DNA from: Funneliformis mosseae
Taxonomy: Eukaryota; Glomeromycota; Glomeromycetes; Glomerales; Glomeraceae
NCBI GenBank assembly: GCA_910592005.1
Contig: CAJVPP010001816.1
Location: forward strand, 1-17,741
Direction: 5' to 3'
Length of the DNA: 17,741 nucleotides
Positions 9,856-17,741 of this stretch are shown here, piece after piece; the stretch's first letter is position 1; each line of letters opens with the position of its first letter. The translations under genes and the position numbers were made by a program. A model generated the notes under the pieces. The model did no database searches. It was not told the DNA's origin and saw only the letters and a program-made list of their open reading frames with translations.

Positions 9856-10006
9856 AAAGATAATGCTGTAATTAATTGCAACCATGTGATGCTTATTTGT
9901 CACCAGTTGCAACTAGTTGCAACTTAATTTTTATTAATGTTGCAACTAGTTGCAACTTTGTGATACTTATTTGTCACTGGTTGCAACTAGTTGCAGCACT
10001 ATCTTT
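9856..10006. mobile_element. 151-bp MITE-like element, copy A
   Basis: A non-coding 151-bp element begins AAAGATAATGCTG and ends GCACTATCTTT. The ends form an imperfect terminal inverted repeat of about 26 bp. It is flanked by AATACTGATT (9846-9855) and AATACTAATA (10007-10016), matching at 8 of 10 positions, which fits a 10-bp target duplication. Inside, the perfect 18-bp palindrome GTTGCAACTAGTTGCAAC occurs at 9906-9923 and 9939-9956, and a near copy at 9980-9996. A GTGAT.CTTATTTGTCAC segment is repeated 74 bp apart. Copy B (10476-10626) has exactly the same length. A 9-11-bp duplication is typical of Mutator-like elements, so a MULE-derived MITE is the best guess. A hAT-like origin is the alternative. 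Confidence 0.85.
9906..9923. repeat. 18-bp perfect palindrome GTTGCAACTAGTTGCAAC (first copy)
   Basis: Self-complementary 18-mer inside MITE copy A, repeated exactly at 9939-9956 and with an altered last half at 9980-9996. In copy B the corresponding sites are changed by C-to-T and G-to-A. It could be a transposase binding site or simply part of the hairpin-forming body. Confidence 0.8.
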
Positions 10007-10016
10007 AATACTAATA

Positions 10017-10394
10017 TAAATAGTAATATAGAGAAAGTATACATATATATGAAATAGAAAAGAAAAGAAATATACCTATAATTAATTAAAATCAAATAAA
10101 AAAAAAAGAATATGATGAATAATACAATATAATATATTAATTCAACAATTATTACTATCAATTTTAAAACTAATGTAGCTATATCTAAATAATATTCTTA
10201 CTAAAAAAAATAGATAAAATAGAAGATAATTTGAAAGATTACATTAAATTTATTAATAAATTATAACAATAAACATAATGTAATCATTTGTATTGTATCT
10301 GCATTAACTGATTAAAAAAATAAATATATAAATTTAAATATCTTAAGAAATACAATAACCATATATTTATCTATAAAGATAAATATAGACAACA
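10017..10394. other. AT-rich stretch between MITE A and the Helitron remnant
   Basis: No clear gene. It may include more of the Helitron Rep region, because the readable remnant starts just to the right, but no motif can be identified with confidence. Confidence 0.4.
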
Positions 10395-12470
10395 GAAGTC
10401 ATACTAAAGAAAAACAATCCTTGTATAAATTTACAATTAGATGTAATTATAAAAATGGCATGCAAACTTAAATCTAAAGATGGTGTTGCAACTAGTTGCA
10501 ATTATGTAATGCTTATTTGTCACCAGTTGCAACTAGTTGTAATTTAATTTTTATTAATATTATAACTAGTTATAATTTTATAATGCTTATTTATTACCAG
10601 TTGTAACTAGTTACAGCATCATCTTTACTTAAATCTAAAACTAGTTCTTAATATTTATATAATATTGCAATATATATCTAAGTATACAAGTAAAACTGTA
10701 CTTAGTTTAATTGCATTTACAAATATTTTTAATCAAATTCTTAATAATAGCAAGTTTGATGATCTTTCACTTATATTAATTCAAAAGTTTTTATTATATT
10801 TGTTTAAGAAACTTGTTATCTCCTTTTTAGCATTTTATTATATTATTTAAGTTATCTATTTGTAATGTTAAATTTAGTGAACAAATACTAAAATAGAATT
10901 ATAAAATATAAAGTAGCAATAATAATATAAAATTTAACCCAATCAAAGATATAAAATAAATGATATAATTATCTCTAAAAAGTTATTAGAATTGTCTTAA
11001 AGATCTTAAAAATTTTTATTATTTAAGCAAATAAATTATCAAATAAAATTTGAAGAAGATACGACAAAGAAAATATCATATACATATAGTCATAATTATT
11101 ATCTTTATGTAATAAAGATTAATAAGAAGAATTCTATTAAATAAAGGTTATTCTTTATGTTTTTTATAAAAGTATATAATAAATAAAAGAAAGCAACTTC
11201 ACATCTTACTTAATATTATATAATCAATATATTGATATTATAAATATTGATTTGATTGGCTTATTTCAGTTACTAGTAAATAATGAAAAGAATAAACCTA
11301 CTAATAATAATAGTCTAAAAGAATTATTTAAAGATAATAAGCTAGAAGAATATTAGTATAATTAAATATACCTTATAAAAATAAGACTAAATATGAACAT
11401 AAATTTTTCAATATATTTAAGAACTTGTAATATAAATATAAATCATGATTAAATTAATAAAGAGATGACAATAATATTCTAATAATGATCTTAAAGAAGC
11501 TAGTAACTTTATGCAAAATACTATAGATAAAGATCAGAAAAATGATGATAGATACAATAACAGGATTTAGTAAATTTTTAAACTTTATATAAAAAATAAG
11601 AATTAGTTTTAAATGAATTGAATTATATTATAATGACATACTTATAGATAAATAAATTAAAGTATTAAGAATAATTATAATAGGAACTGTAAATATAGAA
11701 AAATCTTATTACATTAAGATAATTTAAGAGAAGTTTTAGACAATAGTAAGAATTAAACAAAATCAAATAATTATATTAGTCTTTATAAAAGTAGTAACCT
11801 TTAATATTAATAATATTATAATATATTCAATATTCTTTATTTTGATAATTAATAATAATATAATAAAGGATTAGAAATAGATAGTGAATATTTAAAGTAG
11901 TTATAAGAAAGATACAAGAAATATATTATGTTATTATCATTAAGAAAAGTATAGTTGAGTAATAAATGCTTATACAAATTAATATATAATTATAGCAAGA
12001 TTTTTCTGAAAATAAAAACATATCATTTAGCAATTAGTTTATTATATTATTTAGTAATTACAGATAATTATCATGTATACTTGTATACTAGCAATATTTT
12101 ATAAAATGCATTATCTAATAATAGTATTACATTATACAAAAACTTTTAAAAGTATATAAACTAGATATTATTTAAAGATAAAGTGGAAATTTTAAAGAAT
12201 AAAAGTTATTTAAAAATCTATTTTTATGATTACATAATATAAAATGTCATATGAATAATTAGATAATGTTTATTATATAAAAATTTAAATAGTAATAATT
12301 TTCAGATATAATTCATATTCTAATAAAGTGTTATAATATTAATAAAATATACTTAGATCATTGAACAATCTGGTAAAAAAGATTTTTATTATATATATAG
12401 GTAACTGTAAGACTAAAAAATTAATTATAATATGATAAAAGATTTCAAAATATAATGTTACTAGCTAATT
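10395..12470 (+). pseudogene. Decayed Helitron-type Rep/PIF1-like helicase
   Basis: The plus strand carries scattered but ordered matches to the Rep-helicase protein of Helitron rolling-circle transposons as I know it. KKNNPCIN (about 10409) is followed by WHANLNL and, after MITE copy B, LQYISKYTSK and a longer open piece (10665-10850). Further on are WSILYNQ-like traces near 11200, NDLKEASNFMQNTIDKDQ (about 11489-11545), and GTVNIEKS (about 11685-11708) where Walker A GTAGTGKS is expected. VFIKVVTFNINN (about 11781-11816) stands where the conserved APTGVAAFNING follows. LRSLNNL (about 12355) and NIMLLAN (about 12449) end it. Numerous stops and frameshifts prevent function. Most substitutions from the expected motifs can be read as C-to-T or G-to-A. 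The element's ends are not defined, and 12497 onward is a mariner insertion. Family call by eye; the helicase motif pair is the best support. Confidence 0.7.
10476..10626. mobile_element. 151-bp MITE-like element, copy B, inside the Helitron remnant
   Basis: Same family and length as copy A. It begins AAAGATGGTGTTGCAAC and ends GTTACAGCATCATCTTT. Both flanks are ACTTAAATCT (10466-10475 and 10627-10636), a perfect 10-bp target duplication. Removing the element plus one flank joins the Helitron reading frame across the site (..WHANLNLKLVLN..LQYISKYTSK..), which independently confirms the insertion boundaries. It aligns with copy A without gaps at about 81 percent identity by hand count, all differences being transitions. 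Confidence 0.88.
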
Positions 12471-12496
12471 AATAATCAATTAATTAATTATTAATA

Positions 12497-13820
12497 TATA
12501 CTATCCTATCAAAAATATCTGGTCAATCAATTTAAAAATTATATTTTATTATAATATTATAAATTTTTAATATTTAGTTGACCATCCTTGACTTTCAATA
12601 TATGCTTCTATCTGATATGATATGCTTTCAATTAAATTAATATAAGTTTTAGATGGAATTTTTTTCTAAATACTTTTTCAAGTTCATATAAATTTTTTGG
12701 ATATCCTAATTATTTTTGAAGTTTTCATTCTAGTTCATGCTATAAATGTTCAATGGGATTAAAGTTTAGAGATTAAGAAGGCCAATCTGAAAGAATCTTA
12801 ATCTTTTTCTTTATAATCCAATTTTTGATATCCCTTGCAGTATGAATAGAAGTATTATTATCCTAAAATATATAAGGCTGTTTACGATATTTAGAATAGA
12901 TGAATGATAATAAATTTTTTTTTAAAATATCAATATAACCAAATCTATTCATTTTATCATCTACTTTTACCAATGGTCCCAATTTTTTTCCTGAAAAACA
13001 TCCCTATACCATAATACCTCCACCATCATGTTTAACTGTTAGTGTTAAATTCTCAATATTGTATCAAGTTCTATCTTTTTGTCAAACACAAACAGGACCA
13101 TCATTTTAAAAAAGGGTAAATCTGGACTCATCATTCCAGATAACAGTTTTTCACTATCTAACTGACCAATCTTGTCGTTCTATACACTATGATAATCATT
13201 TTTTGTGTTGGACTTCAGTAAGAAGTGGTTTTAGTATAGAAACCCATGAATTAATTCCTATTTGATGAAGGTTTTTACAAATGGTTACAGCTGAAATTTT
13301 TTTATCTTGTGAATTATTAAATTTTTGTTAAATTTCTTCAAGAGAAAGTCAATTGTTTTTTTTAACAATTTTTGAAAGGTTATAATGATCATCATTATTC
13401 ATAGAATATGGTCTTCTAGTTCTTTTAGCTGTTAATCTATTATTGAGATTTTTGTATTGAGAAATTGTATCTGTAATAGTAACTTTTTGGAATTTTTAAG
13501 ACACGACTAATGGTTTTATGAATCCTTCCTCCTATCTAAAATCCAATGACTTTTTCACGCTCAAATTCATTTAATTTGTAATTTTTTTCCATGCTTCAAA
13601 GGCACAGTAAAAAAGGTAAAGATCATCACTACGCAAAATTAATCATTGTTTTTATTTTTATTGCCAAATTTGATGTATACATCATAACAAAAAACAAATA
13701 TATAAATTTTATTTGTCAGAACTGAAGCATTTATTTAAAAAAAAATTTATATTAATTAATATATTCGATTTCAAAATAATCAAAAAGAGCTTGACCGGAT
13801 ACTTTTAATAGAATAGTATA
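12497..13820 (-). mobile_element. Tc1/mariner-like element with 30-bp terminal inverted repeats
   Basis: A left repeat at 12497-12526 (TATACTATCCTATCAAAAAT..GGTCAA) and a right repeat at 13791-13820, reverse complement TATACTATTCTATTAAAAGT..GGTCAA, match at 26 of 30 positions. The outer TA pairs fit the TA target duplication of this superfamily, but the flanks are AT-repetitive so the exact first base is uncertain. The element encloses one decayed transposase on the minus strand. About 1.3 kb total is normal for the family. It lies directly after the last readable piece of the Helitron helicase and probably inserted into or beside it. Confidence 0.85.
12568..13592 (-). pseudogene. Decayed Tc1/mariner DDE transposase
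   Basis: Near full length (about 340 codons), running from MEKNYKLNEFEREKVIGF at 13592 to STKY-stop at 12568. The N-terminal helix-turn-helix part (HKTISRVLKIPK) is followed by a frameshift near 13500. Then come VIWNDESRFTLF with the first catalytic Asp (codon 13130-13132), VKHDGGGIMV and GCFSGKKLGPLVKVD, and FQDNNTSIHTARD with a stop replacing the Gln. SDWPS-stop-SLNFNPIEHL carries the third catalytic Glu (codon 12749-12751). The expected second Asp in DN appears to be AAT (12857-12859), an Asn. Stops at 12863-12865, 12773-12775, 12740-12742 and 12725-12727 fit CAG-to-TAG, CAA-to-TAA, TGG-to-TAG and CGA-to-TGA changes. It cannot be functional. Confidence 0.88.
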
Positions 13821-16089
13821 TATTAATATATATATTATACATCAGATATTGATTTGTATCAACTGACAGTTGACATGCATCAAATGACTAATGCTAATCA
13901 AACTTTCTTAAGACATTATAAAATCAATTTAAAATAAATCCATAATTTAGGCTAGTTAGCATCTAACATAAATCGTTATCTAACGTATAACATATATACT
14001 TATATATTCAGTTACAATAAATTTCTTTAAAAATTATTTAGTATTATATTTCAATAGAAGCTTAACCTATACTATTGCAATGTAATCTATAATAAAAACT
14101 TATTACTAACTGAAATAATATATTACTCCTAAGTGATTTATACAATAAAATTAAATAATAGATATTTATTTATTATAAGGTAATAAAATTAAATATTGAT
14201 TTTTTTATATTATATAATATTCAATTTCAATTGATTTAAAGTAATAAAAAAGATGTGATAATATTTTAAAAATTAATTTATTAATAATATTTAAGTTAAA
14301 GACTGCAGCAGTTGATTTTACACGTTAGAGTTTTTGAACTTAGGATTTTTTCTAAATCCTACAAGTATTCATTATACTTAAATTAACTTAGCAATTTATC
14401 ACGTTTTAGAATTTAAGATATATTAATCAAATTTATAATGACAAATTTATAGCAAATTAGTATAAAATATTATAATAAATCTTAGATGAAAGATAACATT
14501 GAAGGGAAAAGTAAATATATATAAATTTAAATTGATTTGTTTATTAATAATTTGAAATTCGTAAAAGAGTTAATTTACAACTTAAGCAAAAAGTTATTCT
14601 ATTTATATAAAATTAATTTGCTACAGTTAACTATTTATTATACTATAAATTAATTAAATATAGATAATATAAACTATAAAATTAATAAAAAAAAATAAAA
14701 TAAATTACTAATGTTAAAAAATTTATAAGTAAAACAGAATAATTAGAATAAATAAACTATACAGAAAATACAAAAAAAAAACAGAAGAAATAGGCAAAAT
14801 AAAAATTATTATTAATTACTGTTTAACGTAGTATTGATATTATCTAATGTGAAATTATCATTAATTGATAAATTTCACATGATGTTTAAAGCTGTAATTT
14901 CTTCTGTTGAAAATACATAGTTTTTTTATTATTATATTATTCATTTTTCTTTTTATTTAAATAAAAAGTTCTAAAGATTTCTCTTAAAATTTTAAGATTT
15001 AAGAATAATATGTATTTTAATATAATAATTTATATTTAAAGTATTTTTAAAATCTACTAATATTTTTTTCTATTATTACTTTTTTTATTTATTTCATTAT
15101 CTAATATTTATTATCTAATAATCTTTTATTAATATTATTACTTTTTATAATCTTTTTATATAGGATTTTATATTAAAGATAACACCTTTTTTATAGGATT
15201 TTAAATAATAATTACAGTTATTATTTTATTTTGAAAAACATTTATAATAAAAAGTATAATTTTTTTTTTAATCTAAACATTTAAATTATATCATTAAATA
15301 ATAGTTTAAATGTGTTTATAATTTTACTTTTTAATTTAATATTATAAGATTCTTTTTAATTTTTAATTTTTTTTTAAATTTCTATTATTATTATAAAAAA
15401 AATATTGATATTTATATTCTTATATTTTTGATTAATTTAAGAATTTTTATATAAAAAATTTATAACAAAAATATCTGAAAATTATTTTTAATAGTCAAAA
15501 AATAATTTTTCTATTTTGGTAAATTTATAATTAATTTTGTATCAATTAAAATTAGTAATTATATGATATTTCAAAAATTATCATTATAAAATTTAACTAT
15601 AGTCTATATTAAAAGTAATAGTAATAAAGATGTCACATCTTTATTTAGCTATAATATCTTTATTATTCTGATTTATTCTATTATTTATTAGGTCAAATTA
15701 GATAATAAAATATTATTTAAAAAATAAAACAAAATAAAAATAATTTCAACAATCATTTTTCTTTTACTATTACACTAAAATACTATTTATATTTATTAAA
15801 ATAAACTATAAAGCCATTAAGTTTCTTTAAATATAAAAAATATTTAATACAAAAAAAATTTCTAATTGAACTGAAATTTATTTACATTTATATGAAAGTA
15901 TTTTGTGAAAAAGTGAAAAAATTTTAAATATTTATTGATCTGATCACTTATGAAAATTAAGCTTTAAAAAATGTTATTAAGTTAAACTGATTATCAAGTA
16001 TAATAATTTATTATAGTAGAGGAATTAAAGGCTATTTTAGAAAAAAAAAATTGAGAATTAAAGTTAGTAAAATAACTATTTGTTAAGAA
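13821..16089. other. Extremely AT-rich region, no gene recognised
   Basis: No intact ORF or clear protein motif on either strand. Small structures seen are the palindrome TCAACTGACAGTTGA at 13859-13873, a GTGAAATTATCA/TGATAAATTTCAC near-palindrome at 14849-14878, and the palindrome at 15623-15645 listed separately. The part just before 16090 may be the eroded front of the Tc1-like remnant. Confidence 0.5.
15623..15645. repeat. 23-bp palindrome AATAAAGATGT-C-ACATCTTTATT
   Basis: Two perfect 11-bp arms around a single C. The AAAGATG core resembles the terminal bases of the 151-bp MITE, so it might be a collapsed end-to-end remnant, though it may be coincidental in AT-rich DNA. Confidence 0.4.
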
Positions 16090-16409
16090 CTTTTTAGGCT
16101 TAAATAATGATTCAAAACACAAGTCCCATAATGTTTAAAAAGATTTGAAAATTTATTTTTTGGATCAGGTTCTTTTTTAGCCTTCATATAATCTAAATCT
16201 TAATCTGATTGAAAATATCTAGGCTATTTTAAATAAATATTTAAGAAAATAGTAAAATAAAAGAAAAAATTTTAGTTGAAATTTTTTTTAGCATAATTAA
16301 AGAAGAATGGAATGATTTTGATAATGCTATAATAGTTAGCTGTATTAATAACATGCTGAATTAAGTTAAAGTATGTATTGATATAAAAGGATTATATATT
16401 AAATATTAA
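16090..16409 (+). pseudogene. C-terminal remnant of a second Tc1-like transposase
   Basis: The plus strand reads NNDSKHKSHNV (about 16104-16136), where Tc1 transposases have the second catalytic Asp in DNDPKHTS, here with Asn in its place. It continues with PSYNLNLNLIENI-stop-AILNKYLRK, matching the SPDLNPIENVW signature with the third catalytic Glu. A frameshift leads to KEEWNDFDNAIIVSCINNM, then VKVCIDIKGLYIKY and a stop at 16407-16409, a typical transposase C terminus. Several stops interrupt it. It is a different family from the element at 12497-13820 and on the opposite strand. The N-terminal two thirds is not readable, and no inverted repeats were identified. Confidence 0.7.
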
Positions 16410-17634
16410 TTAATTAATAAAGTTATAGCTATAACTTTTATATTTTTTTTAAAAAATTTTTATTCAGATTTATTATAAAATTGCATGTGTTAAATTAAAA
16501 ATTATTTGCCATTACTTTTAGTGTAAACTGTAATAAAATTATTAATAATTTAAATATCTACTATATTAATTTTTTTTAAAAATGTGGTATTATTGCTAAA
16601 TTTTTATTATGATAAAAATAAGTTATTTATAAATTTATAGATAAAATAAAAAAATAAAATAAAATACAAATTACAATAAGTAACAAAAATTTTACAATTA
16701 ATCTAAAACTAATTAAAAGAAGATTGATTTTATATTCTTCTAAAATTAAGCTTTGATTTAAGCTAAGAAAATTACTTTTTAGAAAACAAAAAATAAAATA
16801 AAAAAAATAAAGGAAATAGTCATTATTATATTAAAATTTGACTAATAAGATCTTAAGTACTGATCAGATATAACCTATTAAAGCTAGAAAAAATATTATA
16901 TATAAGATTATTATTAATAATATAAAATTATTTTTTTCTCTAAAGTGATATTAGTAAACTTTTCTAAAGCTACTTAAATTAAATATAGGTCTTTCTAAAT
17001 ATTTTAAATACTTTCAAAAACTAAATACATAAAAAAAGAATATATAATGTTTATTATTAATTTATTATAAATAAATTAGAAAAAATAAAGTGGATAATCC
17101 TTTTAATAAGTATAAAGAAGGAAGTGATATTATAAGTAAAGAGAAACTAACAGTTTAGCTAATTAATTTTAAAATCTTATGTATTGGTAATAAATTTTAA
17201 AGGATCTTTTAAGTATTAAATAATTTAATAGTTTATTATGAGACATATTAAATATGATAAAAATCTTCATTTATAATGTTACACTATAAACATAAAAATG
17301 AAAAGGGTAAAATGATAGATATTTCTTTTTCAATACTTCTAATATTAGCAGCATTTTTAGGAATCATTAGTATTTTACTTTTTATATGAGGATTCTATAT
17401 ATGAAATACAAGCAAAAACAATATTATTATTAAGAAAAAATGATATTGCAAGCTAATAAATATAAATAATATAAGTATATTTAGAAAGAATATTTAAGTA
17501 GACTAATTTTGAGATTGATATTTTTCTATAAAATATTTTATAAATTAATGTATAATAATTAAGACTATAAATTTTAATATACAAAAAATTTTTTGAAAGT
17601 GTCAAACAAGTTAAGCTGCAAAGCTGTAAAATTA
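16410..17634. other. Extremely AT-rich region, no gene recognised
   Basis: No supported feature on either strand. A short hydrophobic open stretch at 17312-17389 was considered and rejected. Confidence 0.5.
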
Positions 17635-17741
17635 CAGTCACACCTCGATATAACGAAGTTGCCGATCCAGCTGATCAGGACTTCGTTATAAGAATCTTCG
17701 TTAACGCTATAACGAATTATGCGGAATGTATAACGAATAAT
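17635..17741. mobile_element. Left end of a pogo/Tigger-like element, cut by the window edge
   Basis: After a TA (17633-17634) the sequence changes sharply to CAGTCACACCTCGATATAAC. GC content is visibly higher than in the preceding 8 kb. The 9-mer TATAACGAA recurs at 17649-17657, inverted at 17682-17690, at 17708-17716 and at 17729-17737. A related TTCGTTAACG lies at about 17697-17706. CAGT..ACCTCGATATAACGAA-type ends with repeated internal motifs are what I associate with pogo/Tigger-like terminal repeats. The transposase, if any, would be to the right. The preserved CpG content suggests it is younger than its surroundings. Confidence 0.55.

Noticed and set aside
9873..10003. CRISPR-like array of GTTGCAAC repeats
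   Set aside because: The repeats are palindromic parts of a transposable element with inverted ends and target duplications, and the spacing and spacers do not fit an array.
9967..10161. 64-codon minus-strand ORF rich in I, F and Y
   Set aside because: Low-complexity translation of AT-rich DNA. The minus-strand ORF at 17453-17641 is rejected for the same reason.
17312..17389. Small hydrophobic ORF (MIDISFSILLILAAFLGI..) that continues if TGA is read as Trp
   Set aside because: Suggests a mitochondrial or mycoplasma-like gene, but it is only 25 codons before the first TGA, has no recognisable family, and TGG-to-TGA decay in the region explains TGA at Trp sites.
9481..17634. Mitochondrial or endobacterial DNA because of the extreme AT content
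   Set aside because: No tRNA, rRNA, organelle or bacterial gene was seen; the recognisable content is nuclear transposon debris.

Overview
This is a eukaryotic window, most likely from a TE-rich, very AT-rich early-diverging fungus. An arbuscular mycorrhizal fungus (Glomeromycotina) is my best guess, by inference only. The reasons are two fungal-type genes with many short GT..AG introns (56-191 nt), extreme AT content, and decayed LINE, Helitron and Tc1/mariner copies. No rRNA, tRNA or CRISPR was seen.

Layout. (1) 1-1459: the decayed 3' end of a non-LTR retrotransposon (RNase H part, zinc-knuckle region, poly(A) tail). (2) 1460-3199: AT-rich spacer with one unrecognised decayed coding stretch. 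(3) 3200-5488, minus strand: a five-exon, 638-residue minus-end kinesin (kinesin-14, Kar3/KlpA type), with a promoter carrying an ACGCGT box and a perfect 12-bp palindrome around a CRE core. (4) 6469-9090, minus strand: a seven-exon, 629-residue NOT2 (CNOT2) subunit of the CCR4-NOT complex. Both genes look intact, are on the same strand and are separated by about 1 kb. I see no functional link between them beyond both being housekeeping genes.

(5) From about 9.48 kb to the right edge the sequence becomes almost pure A+T and holds no intact gene. It is a graveyard of mobile elements. Two 151-bp MITE-like elements (9856-10006 and 10476-10626) have ~26-bp terminal inverted repeats, 10-bp target duplications and an internal 18-bp palindrome. 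A long Helitron-type Rep/helicase pseudogene covers about 10395-12470, and the second MITE sits inside its reading frame. A Tc1/mariner-like element with 30-bp inverted repeats and a decayed transposase lies at 12497-13820, inserted in or next to the Helitron remnant. A second Tc1-like transposase scrap lies at 16090-16409. The final 107 bases look like the start of a younger pogo/Tigger-like element that runs out of the window.

The most interesting signal is how these repeats have decayed. The two MITE copies differ at about 28 positions, all transitions by hand alignment. The mariner TIR pair differs at 4 of 30 positions, all transitions. The helicase Walker A and transposase DDE motifs have been lost through changes readable as C-to-T or G-to-A. 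This resembles RIP-like or methylation-driven cytosine deamination confined to repeats, with the neighbouring genes spared.
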